A stretch of DNA of 64,000 nucleotides from NCBI GenBank assembly GCA_016584305.1, contig JACEEZ010018548.1, positions 55,001-119,000 of the forward strand, written 5' to 3'. The notes under the pieces were generated by a model. It was not told the DNA's origin and made no database searches. It was given only the letters and a program-made list of their open reading frames with translations. Shown piece by piece: positions 22,402 to 34,479 of this stretch; position 1 is the stretch's first letter; every line of letters starts with the position of its first letter. A program made the translations under genes and the position numbers. Source of the stretch: Chionoecetes opilio. Its lineage: Eukaryota > Arthropoda > Malacostraca > Decapoda > Majidae.

Positions 22402-22858
22402 AAAATTTTTGTAGCACCATTTGTTCGTCCATTGTCATCATAAATAAGTCGGATGCGGCGAACCACACCATAAGCCTTGAAAATATCATGTATTGCTCTG
22501 TAAGTCAAGGCCTGGGACACGTTGGACAGAAGCAAGGTGTCCAACTAGAAATGCCCCTAGGGCCAGGGTCTTCTCTCATCCCTGTCTGCGTCCCTTGATG
22601 CGGGACCGCCAGGGCCGGGGGGCTGAGGAGGAAGGGGCGGCTACCCGCTTCGTGCCACGTCGGGCCTGGAAAAAGGGGCCAGAGTGGCAATGTGAGGGAA
22701 ACCAATGGGAGATGTCGAGGACAAGCGGACGTCAGGGAGAGAGGCAGGCCGGGGTAAATTAATTGATTGACTCATAAACAAAATTACTTCACTTCCCCAC
22801 GCCCCCACCCACCACGGAGCCCAACAAGGGGAAGCTGTCTGTTGGGGCACTGGTTGAG

Positions 22859-24120
22859 AAGGTCACTGGTTGAGTTGGTACAGGTTTAGCTGGTACTGGT
22901 TAAGATGGTCACTAATTGAGTTAGCACTTGTTGAATTTGTATTGGTTTAGATGGTCACTGGTTTAGTTGGCCCTGTATGATTTGGTCGCTGGTAAAGTTG
23001 GTACTGGTTGAGATAGTCACTTGTTGGGATAGTCACTGGATGAGTTAGTCAATAGTTGAAATAGTCACTGGTTAAATTTTTATTAGATGAGTTGTCACTA
23101 GTTGAGTTGGTACTGGTTTAATGGTCACTGGGTGAGTTGGTACTGGTTGATTTGGTACTGGTTGAGATGGTCACTGGTTGAAATGGTCAGTGGTTGAGTT
23201 GGTCACTGGTTGAGATGGTCACTGGTTGAAATGGTCACTGGTTGAGATGGTCACTGGTTGAGATGGCACTGGTTGGTCACTGGTTGAGATAGTCACTGGA
23301 TGAGTTAGTCACTAATTAATATAGTCATTGGTTGACTTTTTATTGGTTGAGTTGTCACTAGTTGAGTTGGTACTACTTGTTTAATGGTCACTGGGTGAGT
23401 TGGTACTGGTTGATTTGGTACTGGTTGAGATGGTCAATGGTTGAGATGGTCACTGGTAGAAATGGTCACTGGTTGAGTTGGTCAGTGATTCAGTTGGCAC
23501 TGGTTGAGTTGGTATTGGTTGAGATGGTCATTGGTTGTTGTTACTGGTTGGGTTGGTAATTGATTGAGTTGACAATTTGACACTGGTTGAATTTGTCACT
23601 GGTTCAGATGGTCACTTGTTGAGTTGGTCAGTGGGTGAGATAGTCAATGGTTGAGTTGGTCACTCATGGTTAATATGGTCGCTGGTTGATTTAGCACTGG
23701 TTGAATTGGTACTGGTTGAGTTGGCACTGGTTGAATTAATACTGGTGGAGATGGTCACTGGTTTAGTTGGCACTGGTGGAGATGGTAACTGGTTGAGTGT
23801 GTACTGGTTGAGATGGTCACTCGTTAAGATTGTCACTAGTTGAGTGGTACTTGTTGAGATGGTCACTGGTTGAGTTGGCACTGGTTGAGTTGGTACTGTT
23901 TGAGATGGTCACTGTTTGAGTTGGTCACTGGTTAAGTTGGTCACAGGTTGAGTTCGTCACTGGTTGAGTTCGTATTGGTTGAGATGGTCACTGGTTGAGT
24001 TGGTGCTGGTTGAGATGGTTGAGTTGGTGCTGGTTGAGATGGTTGAGTTGGTACTACTGGTTGAGATGGTCACTGGTTGAGATGGTCTCTGGTTGAGAAG
24101 GTCACTGGTTGAGTTGGTTG
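22859..24120. repeat. Satellite B array (right of the I-like LINE)
   Basis: Tandem GGTCACTGGTTGAGAT/GAGTTGGTACTGGTT units in the same orientation as 15836-16238, from which the array was separated by the LINE insertion. A higher-order duplication is visible: a segment from about 23008 recurs from about 23278 (GTCACTGGATGAGTTAGTCA in both). Confidence 0.93.
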
Positions 24121-24213
24121 GTGGATAGTGCAGTGATATGTAAGAACTAAGACGAAAGGAGAATCACGTCACATATCTTGGAATCGAAAAATGTTGAGAT
24201 AAAGATTTCACTT
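24121..24213. other. Unique spacer between satellites B and A
   Basis: About 90 bp of non-repetitive sequence (GTGGATAGTGCAGTGATATG...) separating the two arrays; no gene. Confidence 0.5.
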
Positions 24214-24520
24214 GTTTTAAGTATTTGGGAGCGTGTGTTAAGTGTTCGGGGTGCGTGTGTTAAGGGTTGGGGGTATTAAATGTTGGAGGTGCGTGTGTTT
24301 AGTGTTGAGGGTGCGTATGCTAAGCGTTCGGGGTGCGTGTGTTAAGTGTTGGAAGTCTGTGTGTTATTAAGTGATGGGGGTGCGTGTGTTAAGTGTTGGG
24401 TGTGTGTGTTAAGTGTTATAGATGCATGTGTTAAGTGTTGGTGCTGCAGTTGTTAAGTGTTTGTGGTGTGTGTTAAGTGTTGGAGGAGCTTGTGTTTAGT
24501 GTTGGGGATGCATGTGTTAC
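24214..24520. repeat. Satellite A array, G-rich strand on top
   Basis: Units of TTAAGTGTTGGGGGTGCGTG with TG, the inverse of the 15049-15835 array. The array begins TTTTAAGTATTTGGG, a start also seen at 25846. Confidence 0.92.
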
Positions 24521-24643
24521 ATGCATGAAGCTCAGAAATTTACAGATTTTGATAGCGGATTATTTAAAACGGGTGACTGAATGCAAAAAGTGACAACATA
24601 TTGTTGATATACTCGATAATGGCTATATTTTGACTGCATTAAA

Positions 24644-25807
24644 CCAATCAATCAATCAATCAATGGGGGTATACGCCGGGGGGCGCGTCGCCTCGCCAAC
24701 CTTACGACGCCACTCCCGTGGATCACCACGCGTGAGTCCCCATGCAGGCTCCCATCCCATACCAAGCAACTCCCGACAGGAATCATCAACTTGCCCCAGC
24801 CACGAGCCTTGTGGGCGCCCCCTTGGCCTCCTCCGTGCCGGATTGCCTCTTACAGATACAACCCAATGGGAAGGATCGGTTTCAGGGTAGCGTGCCACAT
24901 GCCCATATAGCCGAAGTTGGCGCTGACGGACTATGCAGGTAATAGGCCTCGATTCAGTCTCAGGGTGCAATCGCTAGTTCGACACGTAATCATCTCAGCG
25001 ATACCCCATGATTCTTCGAAGACACTTATTACCAAAAGTATCGATTCGCCTCTTCAAGTCGCTATTTAGTGTCCATGTCTCACAACCATAGAGTAAGACA
25101 AGGATCACAAGCGACTTGAAGATCCGGATCTTTGTCCTCCTGCACAGGTACCGACAACGCCAAATTCTCCTGCTGAGCCAGTCCATAACACCGTGGGCTA
25201 TGCCAATTCGTCGTAAGACTTCTAGACGTGACCCGCCGTCATTATGGACTGCGCTACAAAGGTATGTAAAACTTTCCAAGATCATCGCAATGTCCTCACC
25301 GCACGCATGAACAGACTGTACTGTTTCATCTAGTAGGCCTCCAAACACCTGGACCTTGGTCTTGAGCCAGGAGACCTCAAGTCCCACTCCTCGTGCAGCG
25401 CCTCGAGAGCCATCACTAGTACCTCCAGCGACTCAGCATTCAGCAAAGATTACTGCATCATCGTCAAAAACAAGATTTTGGTGTTGCCGAGGAATGCTCC
25501 ACAATCACTTTGATCTACAACTTTGCCCAATACCCAGTCTATACAAGTGTTGAAAAGTGATGGGGCAAGGACACACTCTTGTCTCACTCCTGTATTCACA
25601 GGAAAGAAGCTGGATACACCTCCCCCACGCTTCACATATCTCAGTCCCAGAATACAGACCAGTCATCAAACCAAAAGTCCTTGTAGGAATCCCACGAAGT
25701 CGCAGAAGATCCCAGAGTGACTCACGATGCACTGAGTCAAATGCCTTCTTGAGATCAACATAGGCTGCAAGCATCCCTTGTCGAAACTCACGTCGGCACT
25801 CACGGCA
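24644..25807 (-). mobile_element. RTE-like LINE, 5'-truncated (copy C)
   Basis: Minus-strand fragment with RT and C-terminal frames. EAYVDLKKA-type sequence with KAFDSVHRESLWDLLRLRG lies at 25810-25640, TGVRQECVLAPSLFNTCIDW at 25635-25500, LVILVLLYGCETWTLNSDLK at 25387-24995, and RPITCIVRQRQLRLYGHVAR and SWLGQVDDSCRELLGMG at 24970-24656. The tail is (CAAT)n at 24644-24664. CATTAAA occurs at both edges (24637-24643 and 25808-25814), a likely 7-bp target duplication. Frameshifts and a lost FADD block (25400-25480) show decay. It interrupts the satellite A region. Confidence 0.87.
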
Positions 25808-25839
25808 CATTAAATCAGGAATGATGAAATGGTATGGAG

Positions 25840-27080
25840 GATTACTTTAAGTATTTGGGGGTGCGTGTGTTAATTGTTGGGGGTGCGTGTGTTAGGTGTT
25901 GGGGGTGCGTCTGTTAAGTGCTGAGGGAGCGTTTCTTAAGTGTTGTGTTGGTGGTACATATGTTAAGTGCAAGAGGTGCGTTTGTTAAGTGTTAGGGTGC
26001 GTGTGTTAAGTGTTGGGGGTGCGTGTGTTAAGGTATTTATGGGGGGTTTAGGTATTGGGGGTGCATGTATTAAGTGTTGAGGGTGTATATGTTAAGTGTT
26101 GGGGTGCGTGTGTTAAGTGTTGGACGTGCGTATTGTAAATTGTTGTGTGTGTGTGTGTTAATTAAGTGTTGGGGGTGCGAGTGTTAAGTGTTTGGAGTGC
26201 GTGTGTCAAGTGATGGATTTGCGTGTGTTAATTGTTGAGGGTGCCTGTTATAAGTGTTGGGGTGCGTTTGTTAAGTGTTGGGGTTGGTGTGTTAAGTGAT
26301 ATGGGTTCATGTGGAAAGTGTGATATGCTTAAGAGTTGAAGATGCAGATGTTAAGTGCAAGGGGTGCATGTGTTAAGTGCTGGGGGTGCGTAAGTTAAGT
26401 TTTTTGGGGGGCGGGTTAAGTGTTGGGGGTTGCATGTGTTAAGTGTTGAGGGTGTGTGTTAAGTGTTAGTGGTATGTATGTTTAGTGTTGGAGGTGCGTG
26501 TGTTAAGTGTTGGGGGGATGTTAAGTGATTGGGGTGCGAGTGTTAAGTGTTTGGAGTGCGTGTGTTAAGTGTTGGGGATTGCATATGTAAAGTATTGAGG
26601 GTGCAAGTTATAAGTGTTTGGGGTGCGTTTGTTAAGTGTTGGGGTTGGTGTGTTAAGTGATATGAGTTCGTGTGGAAAGTGTGATATCCTTAAGTGTTGA
26701 AGATACAAATTACAGATGTTACGTGCAAGGGGTATGTTTGTTAAGTGTTGGGGGTTCGTGTGTTAAGTTTTTTTGGGGACGTGTTAAGTGTTGGGGTTGC
26801 ATGTGTTAAGTGTTGAGGGTATGTATGTTAAGTGTTGGGGGTATGTGTGTTAAGTGTTGGAGGTGCGTATGTTAAGAGTTGGGGGGGTGTTAAGTGATGG
26901 AGGTGCGTGTGTTTAGTGTTGGGAGTGTGGGTGTTAAGTGTTGGGGATTGCGTGTTTTAAGTGTTGAGGGTGCGTGTGCTAAGTGTTGGTGGTGCGTTTG
27001 AAAAGTGTTGGGGGTAATTGTGTTAAGTGTTGCGGGTGCCTGTGATTAAGTGTTGATGTTTATGTGTTATATGTTGAAGG
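25840..27080. repeat. Satellite A array, G-rich strand on top (largest array)
   Basis: About 55 degenerate 22-bp units (TTAAGTGTTGGGGGTGCGTG plus TG) with variants GTGATATG and TTTTTTGGGG. Two segments, roughly 26230-26500 and 26600-26880, share the same sequence of variants, implying a ~370-bp higher-order duplication. Confidence 0.93.
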
Positions 27081-27370
27081 GTGTTTGTCACTGGTGGAAA
27101 TGGATAACGGTTGAGATGGTCACTGATTGAGATGGTCAATGGTTGAGATATTCAATGATTGAGATGGTCACTGGTGGAGATGGTCAGTTGGTCACTGGTT
27201 GAGTTGGTCACTGGTTGAGTTGGTCACTGATTGAGTTGGTTACTAGTTGAGATCGTCACTGGTTGAGTTGGTCACTGGTTGAGTTGGTCACTGGTTGAGA
27301 TTGTCACTGGCTGAGTTGCCAGTTGGTACAGGTTAAGTTAGCACTGGTTGAGTTGGTACTGGTTGAAGTG
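27081..27370. repeat. Satellite B array (third block)
   Basis: GGTCACTGGTTGAGTT units in the same orientation as the other B blocks, closing the satellite island. Confidence 0.9.
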
Positions 27371-27985
27371 ACATGGAACCATTGGGAGGGTGTGCGAGTT
27401 GGTGGAATAAAAGAAAATATATTGCATGGACGATTACGGTGTCCAAAATGTCGATAAATCATAATTGATTGGTCTGAGAAGCTAACTGATGATAACTATA
27501 AAGATGAGGGAGAAAAGAATAATCTTGGCTGAGGAAGTGAACGAGTAAACTAATATGCACGGTGTCGTTGTTTTCCATAAGGCTTCCATCACAGGTCCGT
27601 CCTTTGTATTGAGAACAAAAATTCACATGTTCAAGAAATAACCCAAGAGGAGTATTATTAGTGACAAAGACCTTTATAATACGTAATAACAGTATATACT
27701 CTTTTCTACATAATATAAGAACTTGATAAATAATGGTTTCAAAATACAGACAAAACTAGTATTCAATATCTAAACTCAGAACTGTTTCGTTAGATGGATC
27801 CTTATTATACTACTTTATGTACATTACATTGTACCATAACAACGTTATTTTGTGGTCAACCTTAGACACAATAATGAATGAATGTGCAGGAAAAATATCA
27901 GTGTGGTGGATATTAAACAAGTTAAGGATATCTCGTTTCTCATACATTGCAGCATCTGTATGTTATATAATATGATACTGAACAT
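27371..27985. other. No gene seen
   Basis: AT-rich sequence with no recognisable feature between the satellite island and the Penelope fragment. Short ORFs only. Confidence 0.5.
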
Positions 27986-28012
27986 TCCAGTGATGATGAT
28001 GTCCAGAAAACG

Positions 28013-28507
28013 ATGAGTGTCTCTGCTATCACAGGTGTGTCTATAAAAGATATAATACACCGCAACGTACATCCTACTGACCCAGAAAGACCCCTCGTTC
28101 TCATCATCTATTACAAAACCAGGAAAACTGCCCATCTTCTGCTTCGTAACACCCCCAACGTGACCAAGACGCCCTTTCAAGAAGACCACGTAATCTACCA
28201 ACACACCTGTGACAGCGAGGAATGTGGACCTCACTCTTATATCGGTATGACGAGGACTAGACTGACGAGGCGTCTTACTAGTCACCTGAATAATAGGTCC
28301 ATCAAAAACCACTATGACACAATGCACAGCTCCCGTTTGACAAGAGATGACCTTAACAAAAACACCACAATACTTGATAAGGAACAAGATCCTCGCTGCC
28401 TCCTTTACCTAGAAGCAATATACATCGCTTTAAAACAGCCCTCAATCAACACCCAGACAGATGATTTCCAAGTGCAATACATCCAAACGCCACGTCTCCC
28501 CCAATAG
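28013..28507 (+). pseudogene. GIY-YIG endonuclease fragment of a Penelope-like element
   Basis: The 164-codon frame reads VIYQHTCDSEECGPHSYIGM, where SYIG is the YIG half of the GIY-YIG motif, followed by RTRLTRRLTSHLNNRSIKNH (the conserved Arg/His helix), DLNKNTTILDKEQDPRCLLY and LEAIYIALKQPSINTQ (the conserved catalytic Glu region and Asn). In Penelope elements this C-terminal domain cleaves DNA for integration. The Cys-x5-Cys pair before YIG is a Penelope-specific feature. The frame is open and only the RT portion is missing, so it is a truncated element, not a host gene. Confidence 0.87.
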
Positions 28508-28579
28508 AGAAACAGCCATGGGCTACCGGCCTAGCCGTTTAGCTCCGCCCACCCCTCCTTCTCTGATCCGCCAATTTGC

Positions 28580-28587
28580 TATATAAT
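28580..28587 (+). promoter_or_regulatory. TATA-like box in Penelope copy 1 3' region
   Basis: TATATAAT follows GCCAATTTGC by a few bases. Its placement after the GIY-YIG ORF matches the TATAAATA of the second Penelope locus, where it would sit in the terminal repeat that serves as promoter. Functional use is inferred. Confidence 0.4.
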
Positions 28588-29186
28588 CTGCCTCCCCTGC
28601 CTTCACTATTCATCACTTTTTTGGCTCGCCGTTTTATGTAAGCAAGAAGACAAGAAGATAAGAAGATTGTTTTAGCGTGCCGCCCTAGTGCCGCTAACTG
28701 AAGAAAGAAGAAAAGAAGAAAGAAGACGAAGAAGAAAGAAGACATCTACTCTACTCAACGCCCAACGCTATATTGCCTTACCACCTGCCTCACCACCCTG
28801 CCTGTGCCTCGCCCTGCACATTAGCCCCCCACCCCTGAAGGGGTGGCGCCAGCCTTCCGTTTGATTAAAAATTCAATACCGCCATCGTGATACTGTGCTT
28901 CTCTCGCTCGTAAAAGTAATTGCATTGGCAGTCCCCACGGCCCAGGGATAGAAACCCGCTGCTGTCGGACGTGCCCTGATGCATTACTCCCCGTCGCCTT
29001 ACCTCGTCTTCTTTCCTCCCTCCTACTACAGTCTCGAGAAAGTCCACTAGCTAATTTCCTGCCGTTCCCGAAGGTATATCCATAAAAGGAGCCCCTCAGA
29101 CTTTCCAGGGGTAGCGGATAGCTAGTGGTCCCTTCATTTATTCTATCCCTAATACTCACCTTATCTCCTCACATGCTTCTGGCACC

Positions 29187-30746
29187 ATGACGTCCCACAA
29201 CCACCTCCCCCCTCTACACTCGCCTCCTCCAAATCTCACACTTCGCCATACCTTTGACTCCACTACACCACCTGCAGACATAAGCACAGCATTTTTCAAC
29301 ATCACAGAGATCCCTCATGTCAGGTGCTTCTACTCCGGGAAGAAAATCATTGTTTGCCTAGCGGACATTGAAGACTACACCAACCACACTAACATAACGA
29401 ACACACGGAAACTCATGGACAACGGGTTCCACTTGGTGGAATCCGTGCAAGCCCGGACTGCCAGAACCATCATGGCCTTCCGGGTCTGTCAAACTCTCCA
29501 CAGCCAACCAACACAAGCGCTTATTCAAGACATAAACACGCGCAACGAGGTAACTGTTGAGAACCTCTACCTGATTCGCACATCAAAATTCCCTATCCTA
29601 AAAATTCGCTGCTCACACCCAAACGAAGCCAAGAAACTCCTTCAGAGAGGCATTAGGGTAGGTTCCATCAAAATACCCTCCTACAACATTGAACTTGAAC
29701 AATACAAACCCATACAGCAATGCCTAAAGTGCTACAAATTTGACCACCCCACATACCGCTGTAAAATGACCACCTTAGTTTGCTCCAAATGTGCTGCTCA
29801 AGGCCACATCCACACGCAATGCACGTCAGACGTCCACAAATGTCTAAATTGTGACGGAACACACACTGCTGTCTCTTATAGCTGCCCCACCAAGAAACTC
29901 GCCACAAAAACACAAAACACCCCTGCACCCATCCCCACATATAACTATCAGCATCACATTCCTTCCCCACATTCCTCAACCCCTTCCTACGCTCAGGCGG
30001 CAAGACCCTTCCCCCCCACTCCTCAACACCACCCACCACCTCTCTTACCCACACCCCAACCCAACCCATCCTTTCTCCTCTCCGAACCCATGCCCCTTGC
30101 CTCGTCCATCATGAGCGCCAAGTTTTTTGCCTGCTCAGCTGCTGCCAATACCCTCAGCAAAGGAGACATTGACATATATTGCAAAATGTTTCCAAAAATC
30201 CTAATAGATAACGGCTTACCAAACATACACATCTCAGAGGCCGTTGTCGCACTTGCTCAGCGAGCCAACCTGACTCCACCCTCTGCCTCCAACACTGCTG
30301 TCCCGCCAGCCAATGACGCGATGGCATCAACTCCTTCCCACACCGCCACACCCTCCCTCACCAGTCCTTTGAATCCTTTCTCCCCCTCCACTTCCCAATC
30401 CCCCTCCCCTTCCCCTTCCCCTTCTCCCCAAACTTCCTCTATCCTACCCTCCCTTTCCCAACCCCCTATCCTAACACAAACCTTCGTTATCAAACACAGA
30501 CCACTACCTAACCTCACCCCGTCAAAATCCTCCTACACCACCACAATGGTTTCCACAGCTCCTTCCCATGCTTCCCTGATCCCCTCTCCCTCCTCGTCTG
30601 TCGATCTCATCATAGATAGTGAACCTGAGGACACTACCGAAATTCTCACCCCCTCCCCCATCCGACCTCTCAACCAACTCCTTTCCCCTGCAGTTACCCG
30701 TAGCGTAAAAGGCAGACATCATCCCTCTTCCTTATCCTCTTCATAA
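29187..30746 (+). CDS. ORF1 protein (gag-like with zinc knuckles) of the LINE
   Basis: An intact 519-codon ORF. Residues 40-165 form a globular region (FFNITEIPHVRCFYSGKKII, LYLIRTSKFPILKIRC). Residues 175-235 hold three zinc knuckles: CLKCYKFDHPTYRC, CSKCAAQGHIHTQC and CLNCDGTHTAVSYSC. The remainder is a Pro/Ser-rich low-complexity tail. The knuckle region matches ORF1 proteins of arthropod LINEs, which bind element RNA. The ATG at 29187 is the first in frame after the GC-rich leader. ORF2 begins within a few bases of the stop, consistent with coupled translation. It is the longest uninterrupted non-RT ORF in the window. Confidence 0.85.
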   Translation: MTSHNHLPPLHSPPPNLTLRHTFDSTTPPADISTAFFNITEIPHVRCFYSGKKIIVCLADIEDYTNHTNITNTRKLMDNGFHLVESVQARTARTIMAFRVCQTLHSQPTQALIQDINTRNEVTVENLYLIRTSKFPILKIRCSHPNEAKKLLQRGIRVGSIKIPSYNIELEQYKPIQQCLKCYKFDHPTYRCKMTTLVCSKCAAQGHIHTQCTSDVHKCLNCDGTHTAVSYSCPTKKLATKTQNTPAPIPTYNYQHHIPSPHSSTPSYAQAARPFPPTPQHHPPPLLPTPQPNPSFLLSEPMPLASSIMSAKFFACSAAANTLSKGDIDIYCKMFPKILIDNGLPNIHISEAVVALAQRANLTPPSASNTAVPPANDAMASTPSHTATPSLTSPLNPFSPSTSQSPSPSPSPSPQTSSILPSLSQPPILTQTFVIKHRPLPNLTPSKSSYTTTMVSTAPSHASLIPSPSSSVDLIIDSEPEDTTEILTPSPIRPLNQLLSPAVTRSVKGRHHPSSLSSS

Positions 30747-30748
30747 AA

Positions 30749-31345
30749 GTCATTCATCTCAACTGCCGTTCGAACTTCACAAACAGACACCTAATATTTA
30801 ACCTCATAAACGAACAAAACCCTGACATATTACTCTTAAATAGCACTGGAGTCACAAGAACACCCATTAAATACTTCGGTTACAGTACACGCTACACTAC
30901 AGAAACACAGCACGACGGCGTTGCTATTCTCATAAAAAACACTCAGGCATGAGTTTGTCTCCGAGTGGAGGTTCGGGCATTTTCTGGCCGTGAAGCTCAC
31001 AACAATACGTGGCCCACTCATGGTAGCTACCACCTACACCAGACCCCACACACACATCCCGTACGCAGACCTCAATACTCTTTTTAACTACAACAACCCA
31101 ACATATATACTCGCAGACTTCAACGCCACACACACAGCCTTCCATCACACCGTAAATAATCCACGCGGCACCCAGCTACTACGTATCAGTACACTGAAAC
31201 ACCTTAGATTCCTAGGCCCAGACTTCCCTACCTCGTTCAATCACAACGGCCGTGGCCGCCCCGACCTCATCTTCATAAACCGTCAAAGCCTGTTTCTCCA
31301 CCATCACATCTCACCTGGTCCCGTGTGTGGATCTGACCACATCCC
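30749..31345 (+). pseudogene. AP-endonuclease of the 28.8-33.0 kb LINE
   Basis: The first frame reads KVIHLNCRSNFTNRHLIFN and PDILLLNSTGVTR, the start of an EEP fold (the usual Glu of the ET motif is replaced by Ser in LLNSTG), then HDGVAILIKNTQ and a stop at about 30949. A frameshift there moves coding to the next frame (VKLTTIRGPLMVATTYTRP, TYILADFNATHTAF with the DFNA motif, RGRPDLIFINR and GSDHIPVIL with the catalytic SDH). The overall domain is complete but disrupted by the frameshift and a probable catalytic substitution. Confidence 0.83.
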
Positions 31346-33185
<1,840 letters not shown>

Positions 33186-33194
33186 AATATATAT

Positions 33195-33346
33195 ACTAGC
33201 CGCAAAGCCGCCCTCCGGGCGGACTTTTTGGCTAGCTCCTGCGGAGGGCTATTGGTGGACCTTCGGCCCACCACCTGTGTTTGGTGGGCCTTCGGCCCAC
33301 CAAACACAGCTTTCTGGAGAGTGTGTACCAAACCAGACTCTCCAGA
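33195..33346. repeat. Cluster of four hairpins
   Basis: Four adjacent inverted repeats: GCCCTCCGGGC (around 33210-33220); TGGTGG...CCACCA (33253-33273) closing on CCTTCGG; TGTGTTTGGTGGGCC with its inverse (33276-33308) closing on a C(TTCG)G loop; and TCTGGAGAGT with its inverse (33312-33345). No ORF. It could be the end of a structured non-autonomous element or of an unknown RNA; the function is not known. Confidence 0.75.
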
Positions 33347-33401
33347 TAGCCCCTTCTAACTTTCTTGAAATCATGGATGTAGAAATGTATGTATTAACGC
33401 C

Positions 33402-33625
33402 TTATCCATCACCCCCCACCCATTCACTCACCCATTACCCATCACCCCCCACCCATTCACTCACCCATTACCCATCACCACACACCCATTCACTCATCCA
33501 TTACCCATCACCCCCCACCTATTCCCTCACCCATCACCCCCCACCCATTTACTCACCCATCACCCCACACCCATTACCTATCACCCCACCTATTCACTCA
33601 CCCATTACCCATCACCCTACATCAA
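33402..33625. repeat. Minisatellite, ~32-bp unit (CCCATTCACTCACCCATTAC...)
   Basis: About seven degenerate units built from CCCATTCACTCACCCATTAC and CCATCACCCCC blocks. C-rich on the top strand and non-coding. A poly-A run follows at about 33684-33704. Confidence 0.9.
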
Positions 33626-33765
33626 GGTTTCCTCAATTCTCGCAACCCACATTTTTTTTTCACAATTCTCGCTAATAGGCTGCTAAAAAAAAAAAAAAAA
33701 AAAAGTGATCGGATCATCTCATAAGTGGGCTTAAAAGTTGCCCACACACACACACACACTTTCGC

Positions 33766-33808
33766 TTATATTATTATATATATTATAATATATAAAATAT
33801 ATATATAT

Positions 33809-33859
<51 letters not shown>
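33766..33859. repeat. (AT)n tract left of the Penelope pair
   Basis: Imperfect TA repeats ending TATATATATC immediately before the Penelope left arm. Confidence 0.93.
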
Positions 33860-34470
33860 CGTTAAAAGTGATAGCTAGTTCAGCGTTTATTATCTTAAGA
33901 GATATTTTCTCTTTGTCTTAAGAGTGTCTTATTCTCTTTTGTAATCACTTTTATGATTTCGCCGTAGCTTGTCATGTTTGCTGTATCGCGATTTCGGATC
34001 TAAGAACCATTCTTCAGCAGCATATGGAAGATGTTTTCTCCTCAGGAGTTGAGGTGAGCATGATTAAGATGCGAAGTGAAGCGCTATTTATAGCCGGTCT
34101 GCCTGCCACGCAGCCTATTACCGATGTCGTTGATTGGTAGATAGCTTTTGCTTCTCGTCTTCTTGAGTGGGAGACGCTGATTGGTTGTTTGGTCTTCGCT
34201 TGGCTTTTCTGTGAGTAGGCTGTTATTTGCTTTTGTTCTTTTCATGCTGGGTAGAGCTTGTAGGTCGTTTGCCTGTACCTTACGTTTGGGATTGATCTCT
34301 TTTATGTACAGCGCTTCTAGGATGGGAAGTCGCCGCACATCTGCACATCTCAGCGGTGGAGAAGAAAGCCCGATAGAAGATAGTTATGTCTTGACTCTTT
34401 TTTGTGGCGTTAGGGTTGTACCAGTTCTCCAAGATTTTCTTAGTCTGACGGTTGATGTCTCTCTCGCTGA
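33860..34470 (-). mobile_element. Penelope-like element fragment, minus-strand arm of a head-to-head pair
   Basis: The inverse of the plus copy's 3' region, so the two arms form an interrupted palindrome. In the minus direction: an N-terminal piece (RQTKKILENWYNPNATKKSQ and DITIFYRAFFSTA, 34470-34350), then a deletion of about 350 bp that removes the GIY-YIG core, then LPILEALYIKEINPK (34338-34290) and the 3' region with TATA-like and hammerhead-like motifs down to 33860. The junction with the plus copy lies at about 34470. Confidence 0.83.
33973..34026 (-). ncRNA. Hammerhead-like ribozyme motif (minus arm)
   Basis: Same arrangement as 35206-35259 on the other strand: GCTG, CTGAAGA, stem II reduced to GG...CC (weaker than in the plus arm), GAAA, ATCGCGAT, A, CAGC. 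Stem I, both core strands and stem III are unchanged between the arms; the differences fall in stem II. Confidence 0.5.
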
Positions 34471-34479
34471 CCCTAACGC

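Larger units (their letters stand above)
16239..22845 (-). mobile_element. I-like LINE with RNase H, near full-length, inserted in satellite B
   Basis: Minus-strand 6.6-kb element with ORF1 (zinc knuckles), endonuclease, RT and RNase H, ending in a short (ATTG)n-type tail at 16239-16250. The motif GGCACTGGTTGAG occurs at both borders (16226-16238 and 22846-22858) and looks like a 13-bp target duplication, although satellite B itself contains the same words. The RNase H domain after RT places it in the I/R1/Loa-type group rather than Jockey or CR1. It is interrupted by a piggyBac-like element (17510-18125), and frameshifts occur in ORF1, the endonuclease and RT. Confidence 0.88.
27990..28760 (+). 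mobile_element. Penelope-like element, 5'-truncated (copy 1)
   Basis: The 3' end of a Penelope-like element comprises a GIY-YIG endonuclease (28013-28507) followed by about 250 bp of 3' sequence with a CCAAT-like motif (28570), a TATATAAT motif (28580-28587) and a purine-rich GAAGAAG tract. That order parallels the 3' region of the copy at 34480-35378, where CCAAT motifs and TATAAATA follow the endonuclease. The RT domain is absent. The 3' limit is approximate. Confidence 0.75.

Noticed and set aside
22490..22770. GC-rich plus-strand ORFs (89 aa and others) as a gene
   Set aside because: They lie antisense in the 5' leader of the minus-strand I-like LINE and carry no recognisable domain.
27845..28387. 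180-codon minus-strand ORF
   Set aside because: It is antisense to the recognised GIY-YIG domain and has no motif of its own.
33402..33625. CRISPR-like or coding interpretation of the CCCATTCACTC repeat
   Set aside because: Simple C-rich minisatellite with no spacers; its ORF is a by-product of the repeat.
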